DNA of 64,000 nucleotides from NCBI RefSeq assembly GCF_020085105.1, contig NC_058055.1:15501822-15565821 (forward strand), read 5' to 3'. The notes under the pieces are model-generated. The model saw only the letters and a list, made by a program, of their open reading frames with translations, was not told where the DNA came from and did no database searches. The stretch is from Siniperca chuatsi. Taxonomy: Eukaryota; Chordata; Actinopteri; Centrarchiformes; Sinipercidae. Below, piece by piece: positions 34,701-45,960 of the stretch (position 1 is the first letter of the stretch; every line of letters begins with the position of its first letter). A program made the translations under genes and the position numbers.

Positions 34701-37700
34701 AGATGTTTTTGCCATTTGCGGCGCCCCCTATGGGTCGGGCTGAAAATTCTTTGGCACGCCTATTCCCAAATGCGGACTGAAGATATATGCCAAGATTGGA
34801 AATACCATTAATGAGTTATGACCTGCTTAGCCCCATCCTTTGCGAAGATATTTTGGTTGATGGCGGCCATGTTTTTCAACTGATCATGCTCATTTGTAAT
34901 AGAAACTTGTATCTCAGTCGCGCAATGCTGTATCTCAATTGGTGTCAATAGAGTCAAAATCCAAAAGTAGATGTCATTTTACAGTTTTTCACATCATACA
35001 AATCAGCAAATTTAATGGTCCAAGACGCCTTTTCGTAGAGCAAACTGAGCTGGACATGTGGGAGAAATATCAAGTCAATCAGACTTACTGTGTGAGGGGC
35101 ATGACCTTTCCAAAATTTTTGGATTTGCATTTGTGGGCCTTAATTACAGCAAGTGGTCGATTGGGCTCAAAATTTCTGTGGAAGCATTTGCACATCGTTT
35201 CCAGTTATTGGGCCAAGTTTCATGTTTCTAGCTTATTTCAGCTCACACCAATTTGAACCGAGGCAGAAGACGAGAAATAATAACAAACCGGCACAAACTC
35301 AGTAGGGTTCTCCCCCTTCCAGAGTTTGAACCCTAATTAAGATAATTAAGCAATTTATGTTTGAAAATCTAGCCCTATTTACATTATGTATAAGCTCTGA
35401 TTACATTTTGCAGAAGCAACTTGCCAAAATAAGACAGATTACTCCTTTATATACTTCTTTTTATCACTGTAATCTGTTTGGCAAAAAAGTAGCATCAGGC
35501 TATATGAAATCAAATATTCATGAACAGAAGGCTTGAGGGGCCCTGGGAGCATTGTGTTGTTGAGTTTGAAAAGCATTCGCTCAGACATCTCTTCCTTGCT
35601 CACAGTAGCTTGGCACAATTTGCATATTGTTCCTGATCACTGAACACTGGTTTCCTATCAGTGCTGGTGGCTTCAGAAATACGGTTTAAAGAAATATTTT
35701 ATTTCTACAGCTGTGTGGGATAGTCTGTTCTTGCTTCTCACACCTCTCAAAAAGGAAAAGTACATGTTCATGAAACATAAATTTACTAATATTAATCTTT
35801 GTTGTTTAATCACTGTATTCAAATGTGGGTAGAACTGTCAAGGAAGAAGGGCAAGAAAGGAACGATTAGGCCTAAGTAGTGCTTAACAAGTCAAATTTCT
35901 TCTGTTGCCTTTCTCGTCTCATAATAAAATGTACTTTGAATAGGACAAAATGTAGCACTTGAAGCAGTTCAGCATATTTGATGAAGTTGATGTACTTGCA
36001 TGATTCTTGCAATTTTTGGATTGTATCCACATGGTTGAAATGTATTTATTGTAAATCACTTTGGATAAACGTGGCAGCTAAATAAATTTAATGACAAGTG
36101 CACACTGCAAATAAACAGGGCTCCAGATTAACTTTTTACATTGGTGGTACTCCGTTAGGTGCGCCTAACTTTTGTACAACCTAACCTTTCATGTAGGTGC
36201 ACCCAATAATACATTTTAAGTGTTACCTTTTTTTGTCAGTTCCCAAACACGCTGGTAATTTCTTAGTGATTGTAAACAAGAATAAAAAAGGTACAGATAA
36301 ATGTTTTTTAATGGACTTAAATTTAGTAAAAGATAGCTCTATTTTGGCTATATTATGAGCAGTGTTAAATTTTATTATCATTTCTGACTCCTCACAGAAT
36401 TAAGCTAAAGTTTAATTCTGTTTCCTCTGGAGAGTTTCCTCTGTTTGTCAAGTTTATGACTAGTTTTTATTTTTGCTGCTTAAATGTCCCACGATATTTG
36501 CTGTGACATTACTGTGCTCATGGAAACGTTTAAAATGACTGACAGCAGCATCTCTAATCATTAAAGTAAATCATTAAAGAAAACCCTCATACATTAATAC
36601 AACATACAAAGAAATCACCTGGAAAGCTTGCGCTGCTCGACATAATTTCAACAGCAATATAGTCTCTAAATCAGGTTCGGGTGGGTGGCGGGGGATGATT
36701 TATATGTACATGCGGATTCGGATCATGTCAGAGCTGATCCGCGCATCACCACTGCACACTCAGTTGGTGTTTGTTAAAATTTTAATATAATACATTGTTT
36801 TTTAAATCAGACCTGCTGAATTCTAGGTGTGACCAATGAAAATGTTTAAACGCACTTTTTTTTTGGTTGCATGTGCGACCTGGAGCCCTGATAAACCTCA
36901 GATATGACACATCCATTCACAAAGCATTTCTAAAATCGATTTAGAATTAATTTCTGAGCGGTAGTAGTATCTCCTGATACCAATACTCAGATTTGGTCCC
37001 ATCACTTTTTGGCTGCCACTAGCCTGAATTGGTACAAACATTGAAAACACGCAGGATCACTGCAGGTTCATGAATGTGAAAGCCTGCATCTACAGTTTAA
37101 AAGTCTTGAATTGCATCCAGGTATTCTGAATCAGTGGAAACAGACACTAACTAAGAATGTCCAAACTCATTGTTAATTTCTCATACTGAATTTGTTTTAG
37201 TTTTAGGCTGATTCAAGGTATGTCTTGTGACTGAGCTTACCCAGTTTGCAATGCAGCTTGGGCTGCAGTAGTTTGAAGATGGACATCCTGAGACTTTGTA
37301 GGTCTGCATTGGCCTTTTGCAGCACATGATTTGGCACCCTCACCACGCCATCTAGACAAAAACAACTTCAGTTAAATAAACTGCACATAAAAGCATTGCA
37401 TTATATTATAAACATTGTAAAAATATTCCCCAGTAAATTAACTTAAAATGCTTTTTAGACAATGGGATCTGCAGCACAAACAAAGTTCCATTAACCTCCA
37501 TTATATTGGGATGGCAGAAGAAATCTCAGGGATGAATATCTTAAAGTCCGGGCTCTGTTCTTCAAACGTGGCTCAACTAATCCAGACTTTCACGCTGTTA
37601 TCAGGCTAAAATTATCTTGTTAATTCTCATCTAGTTAGTTTGGTTCTTCTAAAGCAGTTTGAGGATTGATTTATTGATTGGATGAAGTTATCTTGAGTAA

Positions 37701-40700
37701 CACTGCGCTCTTATTTTGAAATAAAGGCTAAATGAGTTGAGAGTTAAAACCATGGTCAGCATTCATATGACTGGCTGAGTGCTGATCATGTGATTGTAGT
37801 TACATGAGGTAGGTGTGTTGGGAAGCCTCCTAGCATGCATTGGGGCAATAAAGTCATGTACATAAGTCTCATGTTATGGGTGTTCCTGCATTATTGTTAC
37901 TGGCGTTATTTTGTTCTACATGGTTCTCCACAAGGTTTCTACTGTTTCCACATTTCAATGGTTGTTATATAATTTATTATGAGAGAAGTGGTTAGAGCGT
38001 GAGTGATGATGTGTTCAAGATTAAGCAGATTTGGTGTTTGGTACACAAAATAATTGACCTGTAGTTAATTAACTTATTCCAATTTTAAATATTGTCTTGT
38101 TTTAATCCACATGAACACAGTCTGTACCTATGATGAAAGTACAAATCATACATTTTGGAGTTCAAATGACAAAATCCCATCATAATGTCAAATGTCATGT
38201 TTTTGTTGTGTTTTGTTCCCTATTATCTTTTAACAGTCCAAAAGTTTTAATTCAGTTCATGTCTTTCTTTTTATGGTTTGTTCTTTTTTTAGGGTACTAT
38301 TCTATTAAGCTCTGTATTTTGTGATGTGTATTTGATCATATATATGTATTTAACTCTTCAGTGTGAAAATTACATACATAATATTATAATACATCAATTC
38401 ATAACAACCACCACAACGTCGTAGGAGTCTCAAGACTCTACACCTTCTCATCTAAAACCATCATTCCTCTTTGAAAAGCAGTCTGACTGCGAGGGGTTCA
38501 CCCTAAAACGTCTTGGTCATGACCCAGCTACCTTTTAATAAGCCTGTATTCTTGCAGGTTTGGGTTTAAGGACATGTTGCTGAGACGCCAACTGTACATA
38601 AATTTTAATCCAGACTTGTATCGAATCATCAACAGTCAAATCAAGCTAACTCAGTTAGCCATGTACGAAGAACATGGTCATGGGCAACTCAAACCAAAAC
38701 TATCCGCATGGCTGGATACCAGTAGAGGTACAGAAAGTGAGAAAACATAGGTGACTCTGCTCTTTTATGTGACATTAGTAATACAAGATCTCTGCTGGTA
38801 TTTTTATTTCGTAGTATTGCATCTACACACACTCACCCAGTTAAAAAAAAATCTTTTAAAATGACCTTATAGTCACAGGTATACTGCAGATTATCTGTTT
38901 AACTTACCTCTGCCAGTCTGTTGGTGGACTCGGATGGAAGCACAAACGTCTTCATATCCTCTCATCAGCCACCAGACAGACGACCGCTGAGGCTCATCTT
39001 TAGGTTTGCACTTTGCCAAGCTCTTGCAGTTTACCAAAGCAACAAGCAGCGAGTCCAGCCAACACAGTTTGTTGCTGTTCCTCCAGAAAAGCTGATTCGG
39101 AACAGGTACAAGCTCCTCTGAATCTGTGAACAAATCCTCCGTTTCTGACTTAATACCTCCTACGTCCTTAAATACGTTGATGTCTGCAGTCGGTGATTTC
39201 TGTTCCGTCCTTACTGTCTGCTTATTGTGCTGAGGCAATAGAGTTTTGATTTCAGTTGAACGAACGTCATCATTTGTGAAAAAGGAATGATTGGAGTCCA
39301 GACTGCAGCGTCTATTCAGCACCTCAGGAGGACTCTTCACCTGGCTAACGTCATGCTCTGCACCACGGTGAGGAGAGAGCGCAGGCTCATCCCCATCAGC
39401 AGTCAACAAGGCGTCTGATGAGCACTGCGGATGTCCAGCCGAGGTTTCGCATGTAGGACGAGCAAAACCACCTGTACAAGCGGCATTCTCTGGTTCCTTG
39501 TCCAGACCACCATCCTGATCTTGTAGTGATTCCCATCCTGTTGTCTCTGCAACTGGAGAATCCCTGTGGTATCCATTTAACTTTTCACCATCTGTCTTGG
39601 GTGCTGCATGTTGGCCATTACTGACAACGTTTGCAGCACCATGCTCTGCTTGGCCGATAAGTGTGTCAGTAATACTTGGTGGCCCAAGACTGTCATGTTC
39701 ACTTGATCGCAGACGTTTATGTAAAGGTTTAATCAACTCTTCTTTTTCCAGTGCCAAGGCATTTTTTCTTTTGTTCCCAACAGAGGGCTCCAGAGGATCC
39801 AAGCTAGCCAAAACATCCTCCAAGGACCGGCTGACCAGAGGGAAAAGGCACTACGCGGGAATGGATATGGAAAGGTTAACACGGCAGCTAGCGGGGATGT
39901 CTGTGAGAGACAGCAGTACTGGGACTTACCTGTGGGTTTGTGCAGAGGGTGATTGACTCCTGGAGGTTGATGTGGTAAGAGCGCAGAGCATAGGTCAAGC
40001 CCTTTGAAGTGCACCAGGGACAATACTCCAGTGAAGCAGCTCTTTCCTGAACCTTTTTAAAAAAAAAATAATAATAAGATTACACGTGGTATTAATGACC
40101 ACGGACCTCCCCAAAAAAGGACGGGTTGCTTCACTATTTCACATTTAAACCTAAGATATCAAACAGTTTCAAATAACATGCAAAACTGGACACAACTTTT
40201 ATCGAACTTTCAATATTCATACAAAGTAAAATTTAGCCTGCATAAATTTTCATCAGATGCATCGATTTTTTTTTTCACTGCCATATTTCAGCATCTCTTT
40301 CATTTCTCCACCAATATCAGCAGCATTCATTATTATATTCTTCTAATCACATTTAAATACTCATCTGTACACATGCATTAGAGTAACAAAAGAAAAGTTG
40401 CAAGATTTTACTTGATTTACCTGGCAGGAGTGGCGCATACAAGTAAAAGTAATAACTGCTGAAAGTAATTGTCATGTTTTTTGTTTGTTTTTTTACTTTG
40501 GCCTGAGATTTCTGCTCATCAATATCAGTGTGAATGACAGTTTGGTGACGCTGAATGGCACATGTGAAGTGGAATTTTATCAGAATCAGTAGGTGTCAAG
40601 TGCATATAAAAGTACATGAAAGATAAAAGTAAGCAGTAATAGTGAACCATTCTTTTCTTTCAAATAGATATTCTTGTAAGAAAAACACATTATGTAGTAC

Positions 40701-41015
40701 ACAGTTTCTCATAACAATACATACATCAATATTTGTCTCCACACATCATTATAAGCTTCAAGATTACCAAAAACTTTCGCCTTTTACTACCAAAGATTTC
40801 CATTTGTGTTTTATTTTCTTCTGTTTTATTTGGATTGGTACTGCCCAATTACAGTATTTTTCAAATTCAATTCAGCTTTGCGCAAGTGACAACAGTGAGA
40901 GGAAAACTTGAGTTCTACTGACTTTTCCCAAATACCCCGCCAGTGGTGAGGCTAAAGCCCCCAAACCAGTGTCTTCACCAGTCACTGGCAAACCACTTCT
41001 GCTCTTCTGGTCCAT
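28719..41015 (-). CDS. uspl1: Ubiquitin-specific peptidase-like 1 (SUMO isopeptidase), 8 coding exons
   Basis: Role: a cysteine protease that removes SUMO and is needed for Cajal bodies and coilin localisation. Coding exons, from the start: 40923-41015, 39930-40046, 38908-39850, 37241-37351, 33603-33732, 32322-32447, 31257-31417, 28719-30523. Phases fit throughout; total 3486 nt, 1161 residues (human about 1092). The N-terminus MDQKSRSGLPVTGEDTGLG...AGYLGK aligns with human MDSPKIGNGLPVIG...VGYLGK, then EYCPWCTSKG and LQESITLC. The catalytic Cys is in FWRNSNKLCWLDS (about residue 333), the His in QLKHFVTW (about 551), the Asp in LEYDDLKH (567/568). Paired cysteines KCSEC and PCNVC may bind zinc. 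The last exon encodes about 600 low-complexity, Ser/Pro/Thr-rich residues with a conserved basic segment RYKLIKKLKAKKKKLAKL. An in-frame ATG at about 41048 is less likely as the start. Confidence 0.96.
32266..32287. repeat. (A)22 homopolymer
   Basis: An A run in the uspl1 intron just before exon 32322-32447 in plus coordinates; no retroposon body recognised next to it. Confidence 0.9.
34225..35335 (+). repeat. Long teleost interspersed repeat in a uspl1 intron
   Basis: It starts near ATAGCCGCAGGTGGCAATG and ends near AACTCAGTAGGGTTCTCCCC then TTTGAACCCTAATTA, both recurrent teleost repeat borders. In between are GGCGCCCCCTATGGGTCGGG, TTGGCACGCCTATTCC and similar blocks. The frames at 34434-34697 and 34939-35256 fall inside and show no protein family signature, so I treat them as non-coding. 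Family name and transposition class are unknown to me. Confidence 0.65.
36116..36890. mobile_element. hAT-like non-autonomous element with perfect 11-bp TIRs
   Basis: The left end CAGGGCTCCAG (36116-36126) and the right end CTGGAGCCCTG (36880-36890) are perfect inverted repeats. The left end continues into GGTGCGCCTAACTTTTG and the right end mirrors a GCACATGCAACC block, both typical subterminal sequence. The interior has no transposase frame. The flanks share ATAAA but no clean 8-bp duplication. It lies in uspl1 intron 33733-37240. Confidence 0.7.
37548..37700. repeat. Possible fragment of a fish interspersed repeat
   Basis: It starts CCGGGCTCTGTTCTTCAAAC and GTGGCTCAACTAATCCA, similar to termini I have seen repeated in fish genomes. 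No second end is found; weak call. Confidence 0.35.
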
Positions 41016-42051
41016 AGCCGTCCGGTGCCATTCAAAAAATATTACCATGTCACTGCAACCTGGCTCACCTCCAAAGGAGCTGAAAAGAAAAATACAGCAG
41101 CACATAGGGCATGTTACTCAATGCCTACAAGTTTTTTCCTATATTGTTTATAAAGCGATAAGTGATTTCCCTTTTATATCTCTGGTTATATTGCAGGCAA
41201 TGTTGCAAATCAATTATCAAAAAGCTATATGGCAATATTGCATATACAGGATTTTTGCCTTAAGTACCTTAATCTGTCAGGTATTCAATTTACTATAACA
41301 TAAGTTTATTTAGAAAGATAACCTCATTTGAATTTATTTTCTACAATGGTCCAATTGTGTATAATCTTTAGAGTTTTTAAGATTATATGGATTGTGTGTG
41401 TTCTTTTACATTAACAGTTTTTAGTTAATATCAATAATATTACAAGAAATAAACCAGGACCCAAGATGCTTCCCTGTCCCTCTGCACAAAACTAGCCTAA
41501 AGACAGATGTTTGCAGGCACACACGTGGGACCACCAGGCCAGCAACAGTATACTCTGCCACCTATGCTGAAACACAGGAGGCTAAGCATTGAACTATTAA
41601 AACAGCACTCAAAAAAGTTCGTAATACATAACACGGTTTGTGTTAGGATTAGCGTTACATAATGTATTGTGAAACACTGGCTCGTAACGTCAAAATGTGA
41701 AGCTGGTAAACACTGAGTTAAGAGGCATCTCATAAGGTAAATAACGTTAAATCAGATACACTCAACTTCAACTCCATTAAGGAGCAACATTATGTAAGAA
41801 AATGCCTAACACCTATTTCCCATTAGCTAGCTAATGCATTAAGGCCATAATGACTTATTTTGAAACCAGTCAAACTTACGGCTGAGATCAACTCTATTAA
41901 CAAGCCTGACTTGCATGCACTAACTAAACTATCATTCACTGCACCTGGCGGCTAGCATGCTAACATATTAGCCTAATGCCGGGCATTTATTTCAGTCGGT
42001 AACAGTAACCGAGTCTCATTTTCAGTTTTCGTGAATAAAACTTATACGTAC

Positions 42052-42250
42052 CGACATCAAATTTAAATTAGATTTGATATCCCTGCCTGTCGAGAAATCC
42101 GTCCACAAAGAGTTGTATTTATTAATCCCTGCCTGCCGAGAGTACATGTGCATCCTTTTGCCAGTTCGTGTCAGAAACGTTCTTCTTCCGCTCGCCGGCG
42201 GTTGTGCAGCGGCCTTTGTCTTCCCCCACTGACGACAATGGTTCCGGTGG
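42052..42250 (-). promoter_or_regulatory. Candidate uspl1 5' UTR exon 1 and promoter
   Basis: On the minus strand a strong donor ATGTCG/GTACGTATAAG lies at 42052/42051 and would join to the acceptor before 41079, the exon that carries the start codon. Sequence upstream (42120-42250) is richer in CG than its surroundings (CGCTCGCCGGCGG). The transcription start is not defined by the sequence. Confidence 0.5.
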
Positions 42251-43309
42251 CCCCCACCTGGTAGTTCAAGTGAACTGCAATATCCTGTGTTCAAGTTATT
42301 GTTCATGCTGGGACTGTAGGTTTGTACGGCACTGCCCATGAAACCAGTGCTAACCGGTGCGAGTACATGAACACGAACGTGTTAAAAGATAAGTTGTATT
42401 TAATCACGTTATTAATTATCATTACTTTTATTAATCTACTTAATTGTAATAGGCCTAAGTAATTATTATTATTTCTTGTAAGTGAAATATAAATCTTGCA
42501 TGCCATGTTTTTAAAAGGGAAATATATAAACAGCTTAAAAGAAGGCTAAAAATAGACTCATTTGCAATATAATTTTTTTCAACTTTTTCCTGATTATTAT
42601 TATTAGTAGTAGTAGTAGTAGTACGTTTATTAGATGATCACTTACCCCACATTAATAATGGCATTGCCCATCACAAGTTACAACCATTTTAAACTGGTTT
42701 AGTCTGAGTTAATCAGAACCAGCACAACTGATATGTGAACTGCTATATATTTCAAACTGATATGAAACAGAAACAGCAACCTCTCTCATTTGTGAAGCTG
42801 TAAAAAAAACAAAAAAGAAAAAAAAAACCCATCTACTTAAGACCAAATAAAAAACGGTTTGATTGTCAAAATTGAGACTAACTAACCTAACTTTCTATTC
42901 TGCTATTTCAGATATACTTGCAGCAGTAAGTCCCCGGAGATACTTCTATTTTGAAATACTAGCCTGAATAAATGTCTCCCTCATCACGTCTGTAGTTTAC
43001 TCATCTGTTTTTTTTAATAAGGCTGACTATTTATTTATTTGTTTTTGTAGAACTACTGTATGTGGCTTCTTGAGAAGTAGAAGGGTGGAGTTGGTTGGAT
43101 GGGGGTGGGATGGGTTTTACATATGTCCCTCACTCTGGTTCTATAATACAGCCCGGCACCTCACACCTCCAGCTCTTGCACCCCCCAACCCACACATACA
43201 CACATACACAGACGTACACACACAGATCTCCCTCCACCCAACCCCGCCTCTTGCATGTGCCCTCCTCCCTTAAGCCCCTCCTGTATCTGCTGCTCTCCTG
43301 TCCTCTATT

Positions 43310-43450
43310 TTCCTCTTGATGACAAAATTAATTTGCATATTTTTCCCAGGGAGCGCTCATTAGAATGCATAAACCGGCCGCCTCCTAGCCTCATGAGCAG
43401 GCTATAGCTTTCTGCCATGGCATCTCCTGATGCAAAATGAGACACAGACA
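43310..43450. promoter_or_regulatory. Candidate conserved non-coding element or enhancer
   Basis: The block has TTAATTTGCATATTTTTCCC (contains the POU octamer ATTTGCAT), CATTAGAATGCATAAAC and a stretch with few simple repeats in otherwise AT-rich spacer. Its texture resembles vertebrate conserved elements. Inference only; no alignment was possible. Confidence 0.3.
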
Positions 43451-43914
43451 GGCAGCATCACAGGCAGACATGTGGCCTGAGTCTGGGTTGTGATTGGCAT
43501 TTAGAATCAGTTCACCCTTCCCATTCTTAATTCAAGGATAAGAATAAACTCTGTGTCAGCCATTTTTCTTTGTTTCTATATCAGCTGCTAAGCAGTAGCA
43601 TATTTATTAGATACCCATTTCCTCATTAACTGCATACAGACATAATTAATAATTTCTTTGTATGCTTATGCTTATCTTCATATGACTACATTTTGCAAAT
43701 CATAATGAACATGGACATTCTCTTTATTTTAGCACCCCACCACCGCATTTAAACACACAGACAAGCCTTTCAAGTCAGATAATTGCATTACCTCCACTTT
43801 GGGCAAAGTAAGAAGTCATCTTGAGGAAGGCCCCTTTCACAGTCTGAAATCATTGTCCTGAAATTTTAGCAGGCTAGCCTACACGATGGACTCCCATTTC
43901 TACTCTGTTTATAT

Positions 43915-44300
43915 CTGAAAGTTTTGCCTATGGTGGCGCTAGAGTTCAGGTCAAAGGTGTGATATGTGAATCTAAACAGAAACATACATCTGTAATATGT
44001 AAGTTATAACCCATAGTTATTTTCAATTATACTAGTGCACAGCAGGTTTAGTGTCTGTATATGTTACGGGTCAGGAGATACCATAAAGACAGTTTATGGG
44101 AGACACACTGATTAAATAGATCCTAATCTTTGTCAGATGGTGGCGCTAGAGCAAGGTCAAAGGGTCATCAAACTCATTACAGTAGGTTTGTTTAATTAGC
44201 TTAAATGTGCACAGCAGATGTCATGCCCGTGTAACCTTAGTTTTCAAGATCTGTTGTTGATGAGACAAACAAACAAATACACAATCACATGACCCCTTGA
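43915..44300 (+). repeat. Degraded repeat with duplicated TGGTGGCGCTAGAG modules
   Basis: The module TGGTGGCGCTAGAG...AGGTCAAAGG occurs at about 43931 and 44140, 207 bp apart. The end ACAAACAAACAAATACACAA then TCACATGACC resembles the edge of a known teleost repeat type. Confidence 0.55.
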
Positions 44301-45741
44301 CATCTCTTGACAAAGCTAATGAGCAGAATTGTTCAACTGTACAAAAGCAGGACAAAAAAATGTGGTTTTAGAGTGTTGTTGAATTTGTATCAGATACATA
44401 TGAGAGGAGAAAAGGTGAGAAAACTGTGAAAACCTTATGTGATTAGCTACATTATATATTCTGTATGGTAATCTGTATACAGTGATCAAAAATTAGGATA
44501 TTATTAGTATACGTAAAATATGAGTTATTAATCTGGACCAATACAACTTGCAAGTTCATTTTAAAAAAAAATCTATGAACTGCTTTAAAAGTCCTGATCT
44601 GCTCATATGATATGGCTGACAACAGTGGGTTGAATTGAAAAGAATGGATTCCTAATTGTTGTCTTTTTCCAATTTAAGTACAATTAACCATTAACCATTT
44701 GATTGCACAGAACAATATGTCTGGGGTTGGGGGTGAAAAGCCCACTGCTATGAGGCTATCATGCATAGGCCTGTTATATCAATGGGACCTGCAATTAGCA
44801 AAAAAGTGTTAATATATTATTGCAAAACAACAGGCCTACAATCAATGCTCATTGTAAAAAATATTTCCTGTAGACCTAAATGACCAATTTCCTCCGACCT
44901 AACAATAAACTGCTTTATCCACTAACTTTGGCTTGAACTGAACAGTAGCTCTTTGAAGTCTGTGTTTTAATTGGGTATGAGCATACTATCATCTTTCAAT
45001 CAGCTATTATAATATAAGCCTATAATAATGAGGCAAAAAACATATTGTGCTGAGAAAAATAAAAACGATCAATCTCGAGGTCTATACCTATTTAATGCAT
45101 TTACCATGATTTGATGTGTGTTGTTACTTTCTAATTTGAATAGGGACTGCAGGCTCATAAGGAAACATAGCTAGAACACTGAATGAGTGCCTGCTAAAAG
45201 TGATTATTATGTATACGAAAAGACTAAGAAAACACTGTGTGATATAGTCAGCGTAGCGACGTTTTCTCAATACTGGGCTGAAAATGAAAATCACGGCGTA
45301 ATTAAAAAGCAGACTATTAACCCAATTGTTATTGTGTTTTCATTCAACTCAGAGCCAAATCCTTTTAAAATGTCATATCCAGTGCGTAACTATCCCGCAT
45401 GGGATGAGCAAGCGCCTCTTCTGTCTTTTACACGTGAATACGCGATGTTCTCCATATGCATTTTCAAAGTCATAATTTGCAAATAAGCTTAAGTGTATTG
45501 AGGAGAATGTGCTGGTTGATGAAGAGGGGGACAGCCCATCCAACACAATCGCACAACATTTTACAGCTGTCTCGTTCACTGACTACAAGCGCTCCACGTT
45601 GTCTCATTCATTTAACTTGCCTACTGTACACTGTGCTCAACGTAGTGAATTCAATACTATGGCAAACACACTACACTACTACCAGCTCCAGCATGCTCGG
45701 ACAGAAATATTTTTGTATCCACGCGCTTCGGAAAACTTCAG

Positions 45742-45841
45742 TGACGTTTCACAAAAGGGAGCCAATGGGACCTCGTCTTCTATTAGGACAATGAAAAGCC
45801 TCCGTCCAATCGGAGGAGCGCCAGACTGGGCGCTAGCCAAT
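45742..45841 (+). promoter_or_regulatory. hmgb1 promoter with three CCAAT boxes and a CRE-like site
   Basis: CCAAT at 45762-45766, 45806-45810 and 45837-45841 (all on plus), and TGACGT at 45742-45747, all within 140 bp of the likely first exon. No TATA box is seen, as expected for a housekeeping promoter. The last two CCAAT boxes are 31 bp apart, about three helical turns, a spacing known for NF-Y promoters. Confidence 0.7.
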
Positions 45842-45879
45842 GGTTTGCGAGCCCCGCCGAGAGTAATGTTAGAGAGCTG

Positions 45880-45960
45880 AAGACTGAAGACACTGCGTAT
45901 CGCCTGTGTTCCCTCACACACAGCCATTGCAGAGCATTGAGATCCAGTGATAGACCCTAG
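45880..45960 (+). other. hmgb1: hmgb1 non-coding exon 1 (start approximate)
   Basis: A strong donor CCCTAG/GTAAGTATC ends this exon at 45960. The next acceptor (TTTTTAG at 48310) opens the exon with the start codon. Vertebrate HMGB1 genes have such a non-coding first exon. The 5' boundary is a guess. Confidence 0.65.

Larger units (their letters stand above)
42260..45740. other. Intergenic region between uspl1 and hmgb1 (divergent)
   Basis: No coding exon found. It contains a short (AGT)n run near 42603, a candidate conserved element at 43310-43450 and a degraded repeat at 43915-44300. The region 44300-45480 is AT-rich; its open frames lack family features. Confidence 0.6.

Noticed and set aside
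34434..35256. Two plus-strand frames of 87 and 105 codons
   Set aside because: They lie inside an interspersed repeat and match no protein pattern.
39597..39956. 119-codon plus-strand open frame
   Set aside because: It is antisense to uspl1 exon 38908-39850 and the adjacent short intron, which is secured by phase and similarity.
45187..45880. Plus-strand frames just upstream of hmgb1
   Set aside because: They overlap the promoter with its CCAAT boxes and end before the first exon; no family motif.
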